The notes beneath the pieces were generated by a model that searched no databases, was not told the origin of the DNA, and was given only the letters and a program-made list of their open reading frames with translations. DNA of 33,080 nt from Chthoniobacterales bacterium (GTDB lineage Bacteria; Verrucomicrobiota; Verrucomicrobiia; Chthoniobacterales; UBA10450): contig JACDHZ010000009.1 of assembly GCA_013820755.1 (NCBI GenBank), positions 1 to 33,080 on the forward strand, in the 5' to 3' direction. Shown here piece by piece: positions 1-8,701 of the stretch; position 1 is the stretch's first letter, and every line of letters starts with the position of its first letter. A program made the position numbers and the translations under genes.

Positions 1-444
1 GGTTTTCAACGCGATCACCGCCGCGAGTTACTCGCCTGGATCGGGAAAAAGGTGCCCGTAAAGGCCGTGATCGCCGCCGATGATCGGGTGCGGATCCCCG
101 CTAAATCGCCCGCTGGCGAACTACGCGGTTTTTGCGAAGTGCCTCCGCTGGCGCAGGAGGTGCGCGTCGCTGTCTTCGCTGCCGATCTTGGATCGCTGGA
201 GGAGATGCGCGCTACTGGCGTTACCTACGTGGCGGTGGCAGAAGGCCGCTACGATGTATTCTTTAAGAAACGGCGCTCCGGCACGCGGGGGAAAGAAGAG
301 CTCTTCGAACGCCGGCGGGAATTCTATCGCCGGCTTTTTGAGGAAGGCAGGCTTGTTTGGTCGCGGAATACGGGCCATATCGGCACGCTGAACCCCGGGC
401 TGCGCCTTTACCAGATCTCTCAACTGCCAGCGTCGCCTCCATGA
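1..444 (+). CDS. C-terminal part of a membrane glycosyltransferase (probable GT39/dolichyl-phosphate-mannose type)
   Basis: The reading frame is open from base 1, upstream of the GTG at 52, so the gene begins outside the window. About 147 codons are visible. The visible part looks like the soluble C-terminal domain of large membrane glycosyltransferases that use lipid-linked sugars: an opening segment around WIGKKVPV, a charged helix ending in EFYRRLFEEG, then NTGHIGTLNPGLRLYQI, the sort of ending seen in that group. No membrane helices are in the visible part. Its TGA overlaps the ATG of lspA (ATGA), so the two are probably translationally coupled. The family call rests on the tail only, so it is tentative; a different envelope protein is possible. 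Confidence 0.55.
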   Translation, partial: GFQRDHRRELLAWIGKKVPVKAVIAADDRVRIPAKSPAGELRGFCEVPPLAQEVRVAVFAADLGSLEEMRATGVTYVAVAEGRYDVFFKKRRSGTRGKEELFERRREFYRRLFEEGRLVWSRNTGHIGTLNPGLRLYQISQLPASPP

Positions 445-926
445 AGTATATTCTTGTCACGCTCCTGTTGTACGTCGTGGATCAGCTAACGAAATGGTGG
501 GCGCTCCACAACATTCTGCCTGATGATCCACGTATCATCGTTCCCGAATTTTTCGTCCTCGTTTTCGTGACAAACACCGGCGCGGCTTTCGGTTCGTTCA
601 AGAATAACAACTGGTTCTTTATCGCGCTTTCGTGCGCCGCGCTGATCTTCGTTCTCACGCTTCTGCTCCGCCGGCACGCGCGCGACACTTTGCGCGATCT
701 CTCCCTTGCGCTCCTGCTGGCGGGAGTGATGGGAAATCTCACTGACCGCTTGCTGCATGGTCATGTGATCGATTTTCTGCTGTTCGACCTGCACGTGCCG
801 TTCGCGCATCCCTGGCCGGCATTCAATGTTGCGGATGCCTGCATCTGCGTCGCGGTCGTTTGCTTCATCGTCCACTCTTTCCGGCAGGAGGCAGTCAAGA
901 CCGCGCCGCACCATAACGCTCAGTGA
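441..926 (+). CDS. lspA: Lipoprotein signal peptidase (signal peptidase II)
   Basis: Cleaves the signal peptide of prolipoproteins after lipid attachment, in the inner membrane. The protein is 161 residues, normal for the family, with four hydrophobic segments. Family motifs are NTGAAF (about 45-50), GNLTDR (98-103), and the two catalytic aspartates, one in HVIDFL (about D111) and one in FNVAD (about D132). The ORF track starts at 357, but the ATG at 441 gives the normal N-terminus [15 protein letters not shown] and overlaps the stop of the gene before it. The 3' end overlaps the convergent antiporter gene by 7 bases. Identification is firm. Confidence 0.95.
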   Translation: MKYILVTLLLYVVDQLTKWWALHNILPDDPRIIVPEFFVLVFVTNTGAAFGSFKNNNWFFIALSCAALIFVLTLLLRRHARDTLRDLSLALLLAGVMGNLTDRLLHGHVIDFLLFDLHVPFAHPWPAFNVADACICVAVVCFIVHSFRQEAVKTAPHHNAQ

Positions 927-2029
927 TGCACCGCTTCAGGGAGATAGAAGAAGAGAATGCCGAGGATTAAGTACACTGAAAGCAACTGGATGCCTTCGAT
1001 CCAGTTTGTCTCTCCGTCCCCGCTGATCTGAAACAAAATGTAGACCGAGGCTACGACTGAGAAGATCTCCGGCATGGTAAACTCGAGGTTCATTGGCCGG
1101 CCGAAGCAGTAAGAAAGAAAAACCAGTAGCGGCGCGACAAAGAGAGCAATTTGCAGGCTGGAACCGATCGCGATCCCGACGCTGAGATCCATTTTGTTCT
1201 TCATCGCCATGACGATTGCGGTGGAGTGCTCGGCAGCGTTGCCAACAATCGCCACAACAATGACACCAACGAAAACCTCAGTGATGCCGAGCGAGGTGCG
1301 GACGCTCTCGATTGTGCCGACGAGGAATTCGGACAGCAGCGCGACGACCGATGTTGCGATCACGAGAATCGTCGTCGCTTTCGCGCGCGACCAATTCTGA
1401 CCTGTATCGTGGGCCGCTTCGCCTCCTTGGAAGAAATGCTTGTGCGTTTTTAGCGAGAAGCCCAGGACACAAACGTAAGTCAGGAACAACACGATCGCGA
1501 TCGCCAGGGAGAGTCTCTGCTCCTGCGCGGGGCTCCACCCAGCTGGGCTGATGCTGGCCGCGTGATGGAATACTGTCGGGATTATCAGCGCGATTGCCGC
1601 GAGTGAGAGAGAGATTACCGATGTCCGTGCGGCAGTGCGATTGAACCGCTGTTCGCGATATTTCGTGCCGCCCGCAAGAATGGAAAGGCCGAGCACCAGC
1701 AGCACGTTACCAATGATCGATCCGGTAATCGAAGCCTTCACAACGCTCGTAAGACCTTTCGATAACGCAATACCAGCGATAATCAGCTCTGCAGCGTTGC
1801 CGAACGTTGCATTAAGCAATCCGCCGAGTCCTTCGCCCACTCGTGCAGCGAGGGCTTCCGTTGCATGTCCTATCCAGCCGGCCACCGGAATGATAGCCAA
1901 CGCGGCACAGATGAACAGAGCAGTCGGATTGTGCCAGGGAGGTAGGAACCGCAACGCCAGCGCAACGGGAACAAATACAAGCAGCCAATCGATGGAAGGT
2001 CGGACTCTCACGTCGCTGATGCATCGCAT
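920..2029 (-). CDS. Calcium/cation:proton antiporter (CaCA superfamily, CAX type)
   Basis: Inner-membrane exchanger that expels Ca2+ or similar divalent cations against protons. The 369-residue protein has about eleven hydrophobic segments and two inverted halves. Each half carries the alpha-repeat signature: [16 protein letters not shown] near residue 76 and [17 protein letters not shown] near 262. The glutamates in these repeats form the ion site in the family. An acidic, histidine-rich loop ([17 protein letters not shown]) separates the halves. It is transcribed divergently from cca, with 115 bases between the two start codons, and its end overlaps lspA. Ion preference cannot be told from sequence alone. 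Confidence 0.9.
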   Translation of the reverse strand: MRCISDVRVRPSIDWLLVFVPVALALRFLPPWHNPTALFICAALAIIPVAGWIGHATEALAARVGEGLGGLLNATFGNAAELIIAGIALSKGLTSVVKASITGSIIGNVLLVLGLSILAGGTKYREQRFNRTAARTSVISLSLAAIALIIPTVFHHAASISPAGWSPAQEQRLSLAIAIVLFLTYVCVLGFSLKTHKHFFQGGEAAHDTGQNWSRAKATTILVIATSVVALLSEFLVGTIESVRTSLGITEVFVGVIVVAIVGNAAEHSTAIVMAMKNKMDLSVGIAIGSSLQIALFVAPLLVFLSYCFGRPMNLEFTMPEIFSVVASVYILFQISGDGETNWIEGIQLLSVYLILGILFFYLPEAVHH

Positions 2030-2144
2030 CGTGTGGACGATTCGCGCGTCATCGATCGCGCATCGCGACTGCTCTATCAGCGATGTCGGCAGTCAGGAGT
2101 TGCGTGCTCGACACTGGTTCTGCGGCGGCCACATTCATTGTCAG

Positions 2145-3491
2145 ATGCGGACGCCGCAACTTCCTGATTCTGCGCTGAATGCTACAGCGCGAGCGATCTC
2201 TCAACAGCTACGTGACGCCGGACATATCGCCTATTTCGCTGGAGGCTGCGTTCGGGACCTTCTACTCGGCGTCGAGCCCAAGGACATCGATATTGCCACG
2301 AATGCACCGCCCGAAAGGGTGCAGAAGATCTTTTCCCGAACCTACGCGGTGGGTGCGCATTTCGGAGTCATCGTTGTTTTGGAGCACGGGCTGCAATTTG
2401 ACGTAGCGACGTTTCGCTCAGACGGCGCGTACGTCGATGGGCGCCACCCGACTGCAGTCACGTTCTCGACACCGGAGGAGGATGCCGCGCGCCGCGACTT
2501 CACGATCAACGGGATGTTCTTCGATCCGAGCGCCGATGAAGTGATCGACTTCGTCGATGGCCGTAGGGATCTCAATGCGCGGCTGATTCGCGCAATCGGC
2601 GACCCGGAAAAGCGGTTTGCCGAGGACCGCTTGCGCATGCTGCGGGCGGTGCGTTTCGCGACAACTCTGGAGTTCGAAATCCAAACCGACACATGGGAGG
2701 CCCTGGCGCGCAGCGCTGCGTCGATCACGGAGATCAGCGCCGAGAGGATTCGTGAAGAGCTGGTTCGCATTTTTCTCTCGCCGCACAGGCCACGCGGCTG
2801 GGATTTGCTCGATTCGAGCGGGCTTATGGGCGCGGTTCTTCCCGAACTCACGGCGATGAAGGGATGCGAGCAGCCGCCGCAGTTCCATCCGGAAGGTGAT
2901 GTGTTCAAGCACACGCGGATCATGCTCGAACTGCTACCGGCGGAGGTGTCGCTGCCGCTGGTATTCAGCGTGTTGTTCCACGATATCGGGAAACCGCCGA
3001 CCTTTGGCGTCGATGAGAACGGTCGAATCCGATTCAACGGTCACGATCGGATAGGCGCCGAGATGACTGAGCTTGCGATGCAGCGGTTGCGCTTCTCGCG
3101 TGCGGAGATGGAGGCCACGGTCGAGATGGTACGCCAACACATGGTGTTCAAAGACGTCCCGAAGATGCGCGTCGCAAAGCTGAAACGATTCATGGCACGA
3201 CCGACGTTCCAGGACGAGTTGGAGCTGCACCGGGTCGATTGCGCGAGCAGCCACGGGATGCTCGACAATTACGAATTCCTGCTTCAGAAACGCGACGAGT
3301 TCTTGGAAGAACCGATCATTCCGCCACCGCTGGTGCGTGGCGATGATTTGATCCGGCTCGGCATGAAACCAGGGCCGCGTTTCGGCAAAATTCTAGAGGC
3401 GTTGGAGACGCGGCAGCTGGAAGGTGGATTCCGGGACAGGGAGGATGCGATCGAGTGGGTGAAGCGAGAATACTCCGTTTCCCAGGAGTAA
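2145..3491 (+). CDS. cca: CCA tRNA nucleotidyltransferase with HD domain
   Basis: Adds or repairs the 3' CCA end of tRNA, or possibly performs only part of that reaction or polyadenylation, since class II CCA enzymes and poly(A) polymerases look alike. The N-terminal nucleotidyltransferase domain has GGCVRD (33-38) and the metal-binding KDIDIAT (D47, D49), then RRDFTINGM and the neck motif AEDRLRMLRAVRFA. An HD domain (VLFHDIGKPP, with a following HDRIGAEM) occupies the C-terminal half. The track ORF begins at 1635, but the first 170 residues read antisense to the antiporter gene, so the ATG at 2145 is the right start, giving 448 residues. It stands alone, with no obvious operon partner. Confidence 0.92.
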   Translation: MRTPQLPDSALNATARAISQQLRDAGHIAYFAGGCVRDLLLGVEPKDIDIATNAPPERVQKIFSRTYAVGAHFGVIVVLEHGLQFDVATFRSDGAYVDGRHPTAVTFSTPEEDAARRDFTINGMFFDPSADEVIDFVDGRRDLNARLIRAIGDPEKRFAEDRLRMLRAVRFATTLEFEIQTDTWEALARSAASITEISAERIREELVRIFLSPHRPRGWDLLDSSGLMGAVLPELTAMKGCEQPPQFHPEGDVFKHTRIMLELLPAEVSLPLVFSVLFHDIGKPPTFGVDENGRIRFNGHDRIGAEMTELAMQRLRFSRAEMEATVEMVRQHMVFKDVPKMRVAKLKRFMARPTFQDELELHRVDCASSHGMLDNYEFLLQKRDEFLEEPIIPPPLVRGDDLIRLGMKPGPRFGKILEALETRQLEGGFRDREDAIEWVKREYSVSQE

Positions 3492-3595
3492 AGCGGCGCA
3501 TCGGGGATAGCGAGACAATGGAGGCGCAATCGGTCCTGCGGAATTGATGTTGGACCTTCCGCGTTGGGCATAGAACGTTCGGATTCGATTCTCGT

Positions 3596-5047
3596 ATGCG
3601 AATCTTGATGATCAGCCCGGAAGGACCGCCGCTCGTTCGCCCGACCGTGTTGGTGGATGTGATCGAAGCGCTGCCGCGCGAGCTCCGCGCGCGAGGACAC
3701 GAGATCGGAATCGTGCTGCCGTACTACCGCGCAATTCGCGAGAACATGTTCGTCGACCACACGGACACCGGCATCACTGTCGACGTTCGGCTGGGGGCGA
3801 AGACTTACGTCGCAGAGTTCCTCACCGGCCGCACGACTGGAGGCGTGCAGTCGTTCTATGTTCGATGCGATGAGTTTTTCGACCGCGACGGCATCTATGG
3901 CGAGCACGGTGTGGCCTACGAAGACAACGACGCTCGTTTTATTTTCTTCAGCAAAGCAGCGCTCGAGCTTGCGCGCCGGCTGACGCCTTCGCCGGAAGTG
4001 CTGCATGTTCACGACTGGGCGGCCGCTCTAGTGCCCGTGCTGGTGCACGCCGCGCAGATGCCGTTCCGAACGGTCCTGACAATTCACCACCTTGCGGACC
4101 AGGGGAGCTTCTGGGGGCTCGACTTCGCTCTCACCAATCTGCCGGAGCGGTATTTCACGCTGGCTGGTCTCGAATATTTCGGGCGTATGAATCTGTTGAA
4201 AGGCGGCATCCTATTCGCCGACAAAACTACGACAGTGAGCGAGCGGTATCGCCACGAAATGCTGACGCCGGAGGGTGGATTCGGCCTGGACATCGTTATG
4301 CGCGAGAATGCGCACCGGATCGCCGGAATCCTGAATGGCGCAGATTATGAGCGTTGGAATCCCGCGACGGATCGGTTGCTGCCGCACGTCTTCGATGCCA
4401 TTCCCCTGGACGGCAAGCTAGTGTGCCGCGACGCGCTGCTCGCCGAGATGCGGCTGGGACCGGCGCCGCGCGGTCCGGTATTCGGAATGGTGACGCGGCT
4501 GGTGCCCGAGAAAGGTTTCGACGTGTTGATGCCGGTGCTCGATCGGCTGCTGAGCGACGACGTGCGACTGATTATCCTCGGCGAAGGCGACCCCGCGTAT
4601 GAACGCGCGCTGGCGATCGCGGCGCGGAGATATCCGGCGAAGTTCGCGTATAGGGAATCGTACGACGAGCGCCTTGCGCACCTGATCGAAGCAGGCGCCG
4701 ACATGACGTTGATTCCGTCGCGGATCGAACCGAGCGGGTTAAGCGCGATGTACAGCCTGAAGTATGGCGCGCTGCCGGTCGCTCGCGCTACAGGCGGTAT
4801 CCAGGAGATAATCGAGGACTATGATCCTACGACAGATCAGGGATACGGGTTCCTGTATTACGACGAGTCCTCGGAGGCATTCTGGGACGCGATCAAGCGC
4901 GCTCGCGAGTTATTCCACGAACAATCGCTGTGGACTCGACTGGTGCAGCGCGCGATGACGCAGGAGTTCTCCTGGCAAACCGCCGCCGTCCAGTATGAGC
5001 AGCTATACGCAAGCGTGCTGTCGCAACCGCGAAGCCGGGCAGCTTGA
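3596..5047 (+). CDS. Glycogen/starch-synthase-like glycosyltransferase (GT5) with altered N-terminal nucleotide loop
   Basis: GT-B fold glucosyltransferase of the glycogen synthase family, 483 residues, normal length. Family landmarks are HDWAAALVP, TIHHLADQGSF, NLLKGGILFADKTTTVSERY, GILNGADYERWNP, MVTRLVPEKGFDVL, and the C-terminal acceptor/nucleotide segment IPSRIEPSGLSAMYSLKYG followed by RATGGIQEII. The oddity is the N-terminus: the canonical KxGGLxDVV loop that contacts ADP-glucose reads RPTVLVDVI here (about residues 15-23), so the lysine is arginine and both glycines are missing. It may therefore use another sugar donor or have reduced synthase activity. No glgB, glgC or glgP is nearby to support a glycogen operon. 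Family is sure, substrate is not. Confidence 0.85.
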   Translation: MRILMISPEGPPLVRPTVLVDVIEALPRELRARGHEIGIVLPYYRAIRENMFVDHTDTGITVDVRLGAKTYVAEFLTGRTTGGVQSFYVRCDEFFDRDGIYGEHGVAYEDNDARFIFFSKAALELARRLTPSPEVLHVHDWAAALVPVLVHAAQMPFRTVLTIHHLADQGSFWGLDFALTNLPERYFTLAGLEYFGRMNLLKGGILFADKTTTVSERYRHEMLTPEGGFGLDIVMRENAHRIAGILNGADYERWNPATDRLLPHVFDAIPLDGKLVCRDALLAEMRLGPAPRGPVFGMVTRLVPEKGFDVLMPVLDRLLSDDVRLIILGEGDPAYERALAIAARRYPAKFAYRESYDERLAHLIEAGADMTLIPSRIEPSGLSAMYSLKYGALPVARATGGIQEIIEDYDPTTDQGYGFLYYDESSEAFWDAIKRARELFHEQSLWTRLVQRAMTQEFSWQTAAVQYEQLYASVLSQPRSRAA

Positions 5048-5087
5048 GATAGCTTCGCTAAGCGTGATCGGTTGATTAGCGTCCTCG

Positions 5088-5426
5088 GTGGTGGAATCAT
5101 CTGACCAGTTTCATCATAATGTGTATGTGGTCCTGCTCGACTCGCAGGTGGCGAAACATCCATCGGTTGTGCGAGCGAATCCGCGGCGCGATCCGGCGAA
5201 ACCGTGCGTGTATGTCGGCATGAGTGGTTTGCCACCGGAGCACCGGTTTGAGAACCACAAGCACGGCTACAAATCCGCATGGACCGTGGAGAAGTACGGC
5301 GTGCGTTTGATGCCCGACCTCTACGAGCATCTGAATCCAATGCCGTACGAAGCCGCCCTCCAGATGGAGATGGAACTCGCGGAGGATCTTCGCGCCGAGG
5401 GCTTCACCGTTACTGGAGGGCACTGA
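5088..5426 (+). CDS. GIY-YIG-like small protein
   Basis: A 112-residue protein with the two short strands of a GIY-YIG nuclease domain: VYVVLL near residue 12, then CVYVGMSGLPPEHRFENHKHGYKS (about 39-62), where the arginine and the helix that follows match the family layout. The usual downstream glutamate may be one of those in the C-terminal segment MEMELAEDLRAEGF. A start at GTG 5088 or at the next codon, GTG 5091, is equally possible. It lies 40 bases after the glycogen-synthase-like gene. The role is unknown; such stand-alone domains occur in DNA repair, in restriction and as inactive versions. The antisense ORF 5097-5477 is taken as a shadow. Confidence 0.7.
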   Translation: MVESSDQFHHNVYVVLLDSQVAKHPSVVRANPRRDPAKPCVYVGMSGLPPEHRFENHKHGYKSAWTVEKYGVRLMPDLYEHLNPMPYEAALQMEMELAEDLRAEGFTVTGGH

Positions 5427-5451
5427 GCGCTGCTTCGCAGCATCGCCGCGT

Positions 5452-5523
5452 AAGGTCGTGTTCATCAACCGCTGCACGAAGGTCGTTAAGGGCGGTCAGC
5501 GTTTCACAATGACGGCTATCTGA
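5452..5523 (+). pseudogene. Short fragment of ribosomal protein S5 gene (rpsE)
   Basis: Between two genes, 23 codons read KVVFINRCTKVVKGGQRFTM and then TAI followed by TGA. This matches the N-terminal RNA-binding strand of bacterial ribosomal protein S5, where the family pattern is close to VNRVxKVVKGGRRFxFxAL. Nothing like the rest of S5 (the VGFGxGKA region) follows in any frame, and no ribosomal protein genes surround it. I read it as a stray remnant of about 70 bases and not a functional gene. Chance similarity cannot be excluded at this length, but the run of matching residues around KVVKGG is long. Confidence 0.55.
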
Positions 5524-5719
5524 AGAGAATCCGAGCGGCTTCGCCGCGATTGTAAGAGGCGCGATCAAAACGTCCGCGATACGCGGCAGCCTGTGTTTAC
5601 ACCCTCCGCCGACAAATTTGGCCACAAATCTCCGTTGGAGATTCCTTTCTACAACCCGGGAAATTGGGTGTGACTTCAACGAATAAAGGTCCCGGCTGGG
5701 CGTCAAAGGTTGCTCGACC

Positions 5720-7069
5720 ATGGAAACCGGCGTCCAGCTTTCAGCACCGATGCGATTCCAGACTGCACGGAAGGACCGGCCGGTACTTCGCGGAGAGGGG
5801 CAGTTGGCAGGTGTTGCCGTCACTCCTGTCGTGAACGAACCGTTCAGCAGCAGGCCGAAAGCACTGCGCGCGATACTCGCGGGGCTCGGCTTCACCCTGG
5901 TGCAGTTGTTCATCACGGTGGTCCTGATCGCGCCTGAAGGGCCGATGTCATACCGCTACCAAACCCTAGTGCAACACGACAGCTACTGGTTCGCCAACAT
6001 CGTCGGACGCGGTTACGACACGATACTGCCGCCGATTACCCGCAAAATGATGGAAGTTTCGAACGTTGCCTTTTTCCCGGCTTATCCGGCCATCGCGGCG
6101 ATCTTGCACAAGGCGACCGGGATCGGGATCTACAATTCTTTATTGATCTCTGCGCAAACAGCGGCCTGGGGGTTCTGGAGTTACTTCTTTCTTCTGTGCG
6201 ATCGCTGGACGGTGCGGCCGGAACTGCAATTCCTCGGCGCGATGAGCGTGCTCGCGCATCCTACCGCATTTTTTCTGATCGCCGCGTACTCGGAATCTCT
6301 CTTTCTGGCCGGGTTACTCGGATTCATTTACTGGAGCGCAGCGGAGGGGCGCCTTGCCAAAGTCATCGCTGCGGCACACGGGATCGTGATGTCCGCGACT
6401 CGCATCGTCGGCATTCCATGCGCGGCCTACCCTGTGGTGCGAACGCTTTGCGAGCGGGGCTGGGGACCCTTGCGTGATATTCGCGCATTGGTGCGCAATT
6501 ACGCCGCGCCGCTCGCACTCACGACGGTAGCGACTTTTGGTGGCTTCGCGTTTTTCTTGTATTGCCTCGTCCGCTGGGGACGCTGGGATCTGTACATGCA
6601 AACTCAGGCGACTGGCTGGGCGATCATCCCCGATTATCTCGCGGTGCTAAAGCCCGCTAGTTACCGCTGGTTGATTCCCGCCATGGATAATCCAACCCAG
6701 GCGAGCCAGATGACGATGACCCTCGGCGCTATCGCATTCCTCCTTGTGGGTATCTTCGAATTGTTCGCCGCCCGGCGGTGGCGCACTGCGTGGCCGAAGC
6801 GTCTCGCCATCTATTTTAGTGCGTTCGTCACATTTTATCTCGCAGTCAGCGGTGTCGCTTCGGTCGAAATGGAAAGCATGCTGCGTTACCAGTTCTGCGC
6901 GCACGCTTTAATCGTGCTGGCGCTTTTGCATTTTCTGGCCCAGTTTCGAACCCCGCCGATGCCGATACGCATCGTGGGCATGGCAGCGGCGGCGCTGCTG
7001 TGGCCTCTGGGGTTCAGCCTGCAAGGCTGGTACGTCTGGAATTTCACCCGCGCAGGGTGGGTAGCTTAA
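5720..7069 (+). CDS. PIG-V-like integral membrane mannosyltransferase
   Basis: Polytopic membrane glycosyltransferase of about 449 residues resembling the bacterial relatives of GPI mannosyltransferase 2 (PIG-V, GT76). The landmarks are the first luminal loop HDSYWFANIVGRGYD with its acidic residue, NVAFFPAYPAIAAIL, and AYSESLFLAGLLGFIYW, with eight or more hydrophobic helices. The likely donor is a polyprenyl-phosphate sugar. The first 48 residues are polar and poorly typical, so the true start may be the ATG at 5750 or a later codon. It ends six bases before the FAD oxidoreductase gene, so the two are probably co-transcribed. Donor and acceptor are not known. Confidence 0.8.
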   Translation: METGVQLSAPMRFQTARKDRPVLRGEGQLAGVAVTPVVNEPFSSRPKALRAILAGLGFTLVQLFITVVLIAPEGPMSYRYQTLVQHDSYWFANIVGRGYDTILPPITRKMMEVSNVAFFPAYPAIAAILHKATGIGIYNSLLISAQTAAWGFWSYFFLLCDRWTVRPELQFLGAMSVLAHPTAFFLIAAYSESLFLAGLLGFIYWSAAEGRLAKVIAAAHGIVMSATRIVGIPCAAYPVVRTLCERGWGPLRDIRALVRNYAAPLALTTVATFGGFAFFLYCLVRWGRWDLYMQTQATGWAIIPDYLAVLKPASYRWLIPAMDNPTQASQMTMTLGAIAFLLVGIFELFAARRWRTAWPKRLAIYFSAFVTFYLAVSGVASVEMESMLRYQFCAHALIVLALLHFLAQFRTPPMPIRIVGMAAAALLWPLGFSLQGWYVWNFTRAGWVA

Positions 7070-7075
7070 AACAAC

Positions 7076-8593
7076 ATGAAAACAAACGTAGCGATCATTG
7101 GTGCGGGACCGGCCGGGCTTACGGCGGCGTACCTTCTGTCGAAAAACAACGTCGACGTCACGGTGCTCGAGGCTGACCCGGTTTACGTCGGCGGGATCTC
7201 GCGGACCGCGAGCTACAAAGGATTCCACTTCGACATCGGTGGGCACCGTTTCTTCTCGAAGTCGAAGGAAGTGAATGATTTTTGGCAGGAGATTTTGCCG
7301 AACGACATGCTAGACCGGCCACGCTCATCGCGCATCTTTTACGGTGGGAAGTTCTTCGCCTATCCGCTGAAGGCACTCGAAGCGCTGACCAAACTAGGCG
7401 TGGTGAAGTCCACGCTTTGCGTGCTCTCGTGGCTGAAAGCACGCGTTTTCCCGGTGCCGAACCCGACAAACTTCGAGGATTGGGTGAGCAATCAATTCGG
7501 TAAGCGGCTCTTTAACACGTTCTTCAAGAGCTATACAGAAAAGGTCTGGGGTATGCCGTGCAAAGAGATTTCGGCGGACTGGGCTGCGCAGCGCATCAAA
7601 GGCCTGTCGTTAGGTAGTGCCATCAAGAACGCGCTCCTTCCCGAGAAGCAACCCAAGGATAAGAACAAGGTAATCAAGACGCTGATTAACTCCTTCAAGT
7701 ATCCTCGCAAAGGTCCAGGTATGATGTGGGAAGCTTGCGCGGAAAAAACGCAGGCGCTCGGCGGCAAAATTGAGATGGGGGCGAAGGTAGTCGGCTGCGA
7801 ATATGATGAGGCGGGCGCGACCTGGACGCTGCGTTACACCGATCAAACAGGAAATGTCCACGCGCTCGAATCCGAGCACGTGATCTCGTCCGCACCAATG
7901 CGCGAGCTGGTAAATGGGATTCAGCCGAGCGTCTCGGATCCCGCAAAACGCGCTGCCAACAGCCTGAAGTATCGGGATTTTCTTACCGTGATGCTGATCC
8001 TGAAGAACCGCGAGGCCTTTCAAGACAACTGGATCTACATCCATGATCCAAGCGTGAAGGTCGGGCGGATCCAGAACTTCCGTTCGTGGTCGCCTGAGAT
8101 GGTGCCCGATCCAGATAAAGCGTGCTTCGGCCTGGAGTATTTTTGCTTCGAGCATGACGGGCTGTGGGAGTCGTCGGACGAGCAGCTGATCGAGCTCGCG
8201 AAGGAAGAGCTGATGCAAATCGGCCTCTCGAAAGAAGGTGATGTAATGGACGGAACCGTTGTGCGCCAGAAGAAGGCATATCCGGTTTACGATGACGACT
8301 ACGCGAAGCACGTGTCGACGATTTCGGACGAGCTCGATGCGCGTTTCCCGAACCTGCACCTTGTTGGCCGCAACGGCATGCACAAGTATAACAACCAGGA
8401 TCACGCAATGATGACGGCGATGCTTTGCGTCGAAAATATCTTGGCGGACACAAAGCTTTACGACCTGTGGCAGGTGAACGGCGACGCCGAGTATCACGAA
8501 GGCGGCGAAGCGGCAGAAGAAACCGCTGGCACTGCACTACGTCAGGTTCCAGGACGCGTGAAGACGCCGGAGCTCGCATCCGAGCAGACTTAA
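7076..8593 (+). CDS. FAD-dependent oxidoreductase of the UDP-galactopyranose mutase/protoporphyrinogen oxidase-like group
   Basis: A 505-residue flavoprotein. The N-terminus has the dinucleotide-binding motif [15 protein letters not shown] (GxGxxG at residues 9-14) and the acidic end of the second strand, [23 protein letters not shown] and a C-terminal segment around [18 protein letters not shown] resemble the FAD-binding ends of UDP-galactopyranose-mutase-like and amine-oxidase-like proteins, a group often found in polysaccharide gene clusters. It follows the membrane mannosyltransferase after six bases and is followed by a strong terminator, so the two form an operon and may act on the same lipid-linked or surface sugar. 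The exact substrate is unknown, and the last 35 residues (acidic, alanine-rich) look disordered. Confidence 0.85.
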   Translation: MKTNVAIIGAGPAGLTAAYLLSKNNVDVTVLEADPVYVGGISRTASYKGFHFDIGGHRFFSKSKEVNDFWQEILPNDMLDRPRSSRIFYGGKFFAYPLKALEALTKLGVVKSTLCVLSWLKARVFPVPNPTNFEDWVSNQFGKRLFNTFFKSYTEKVWGMPCKEISADWAAQRIKGLSLGSAIKNALLPEKQPKDKNKVIKTLINSFKYPRKGPGMMWEACAEKTQALGGKIEMGAKVVGCEYDEAGATWTLRYTDQTGNVHALESEHVISSAPMRELVNGIQPSVSDPAKRAANSLKYRDFLTVMLILKNREAFQDNWIYIHDPSVKVGRIQNFRSWSPEMVPDPDKACFGLEYFCFEHDGLWESSDEQLIELAKEELMQIGLSKEGDVMDGTVVRQKKAYPVYDDDYAKHVSTISDELDARFPNLHLVGRNGMHKYNNQDHAMMTAMLCVENILADTKLYDLWQVNGDAEYHEGGEAAEETAGTALRQVPGRVKTPELASEQT

Positions 8594-8624
8594 GCGCAAT
8601 TCTCGGGCACGGGATGTTTGAAGA

Positions 8625-8656
8625 GGCGGTGCATCGCTGCACCGCCTTTTTGTTTT
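8625..8656 (+). terminator. Rho-independent terminator after the FAD oxidoreductase gene
   Basis: A perfect 9-base-pair stem (GGCGGTGCA / TGCACCGCC) with a TCGC loop is followed directly by TTTTTGTTTT. It begins 31 bases past the stop codon. The T-tract is on the plus strand only, so it serves the plus-strand operon and not gcvP, which ends nearby on the other strand. Confidence 0.92.
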
Positions 8657-8701
8657 GTTATTGTCTTCGCGGCTGACCTTACCGGCGGCAACATTACTCC
8701 G

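Noticed and set aside
1635-2144. Extended N-terminus of the CCA enzyme ORF
   Set aside because: It reads antisense through the antiporter gene; the family N-terminus begins near the ATG at 2145.
7610-8497. Long minus-strand ORF of 295 aa antisense to the FAD oxidoreductase
   Set aside because: It mirrors a well-identified gene, has no recognisable domain, and is a GC-rich shadow. The same applies to 2342-3037, 30199-31011, 29311-30015, 27473-28018, 20569-21105 and 3284-4012.
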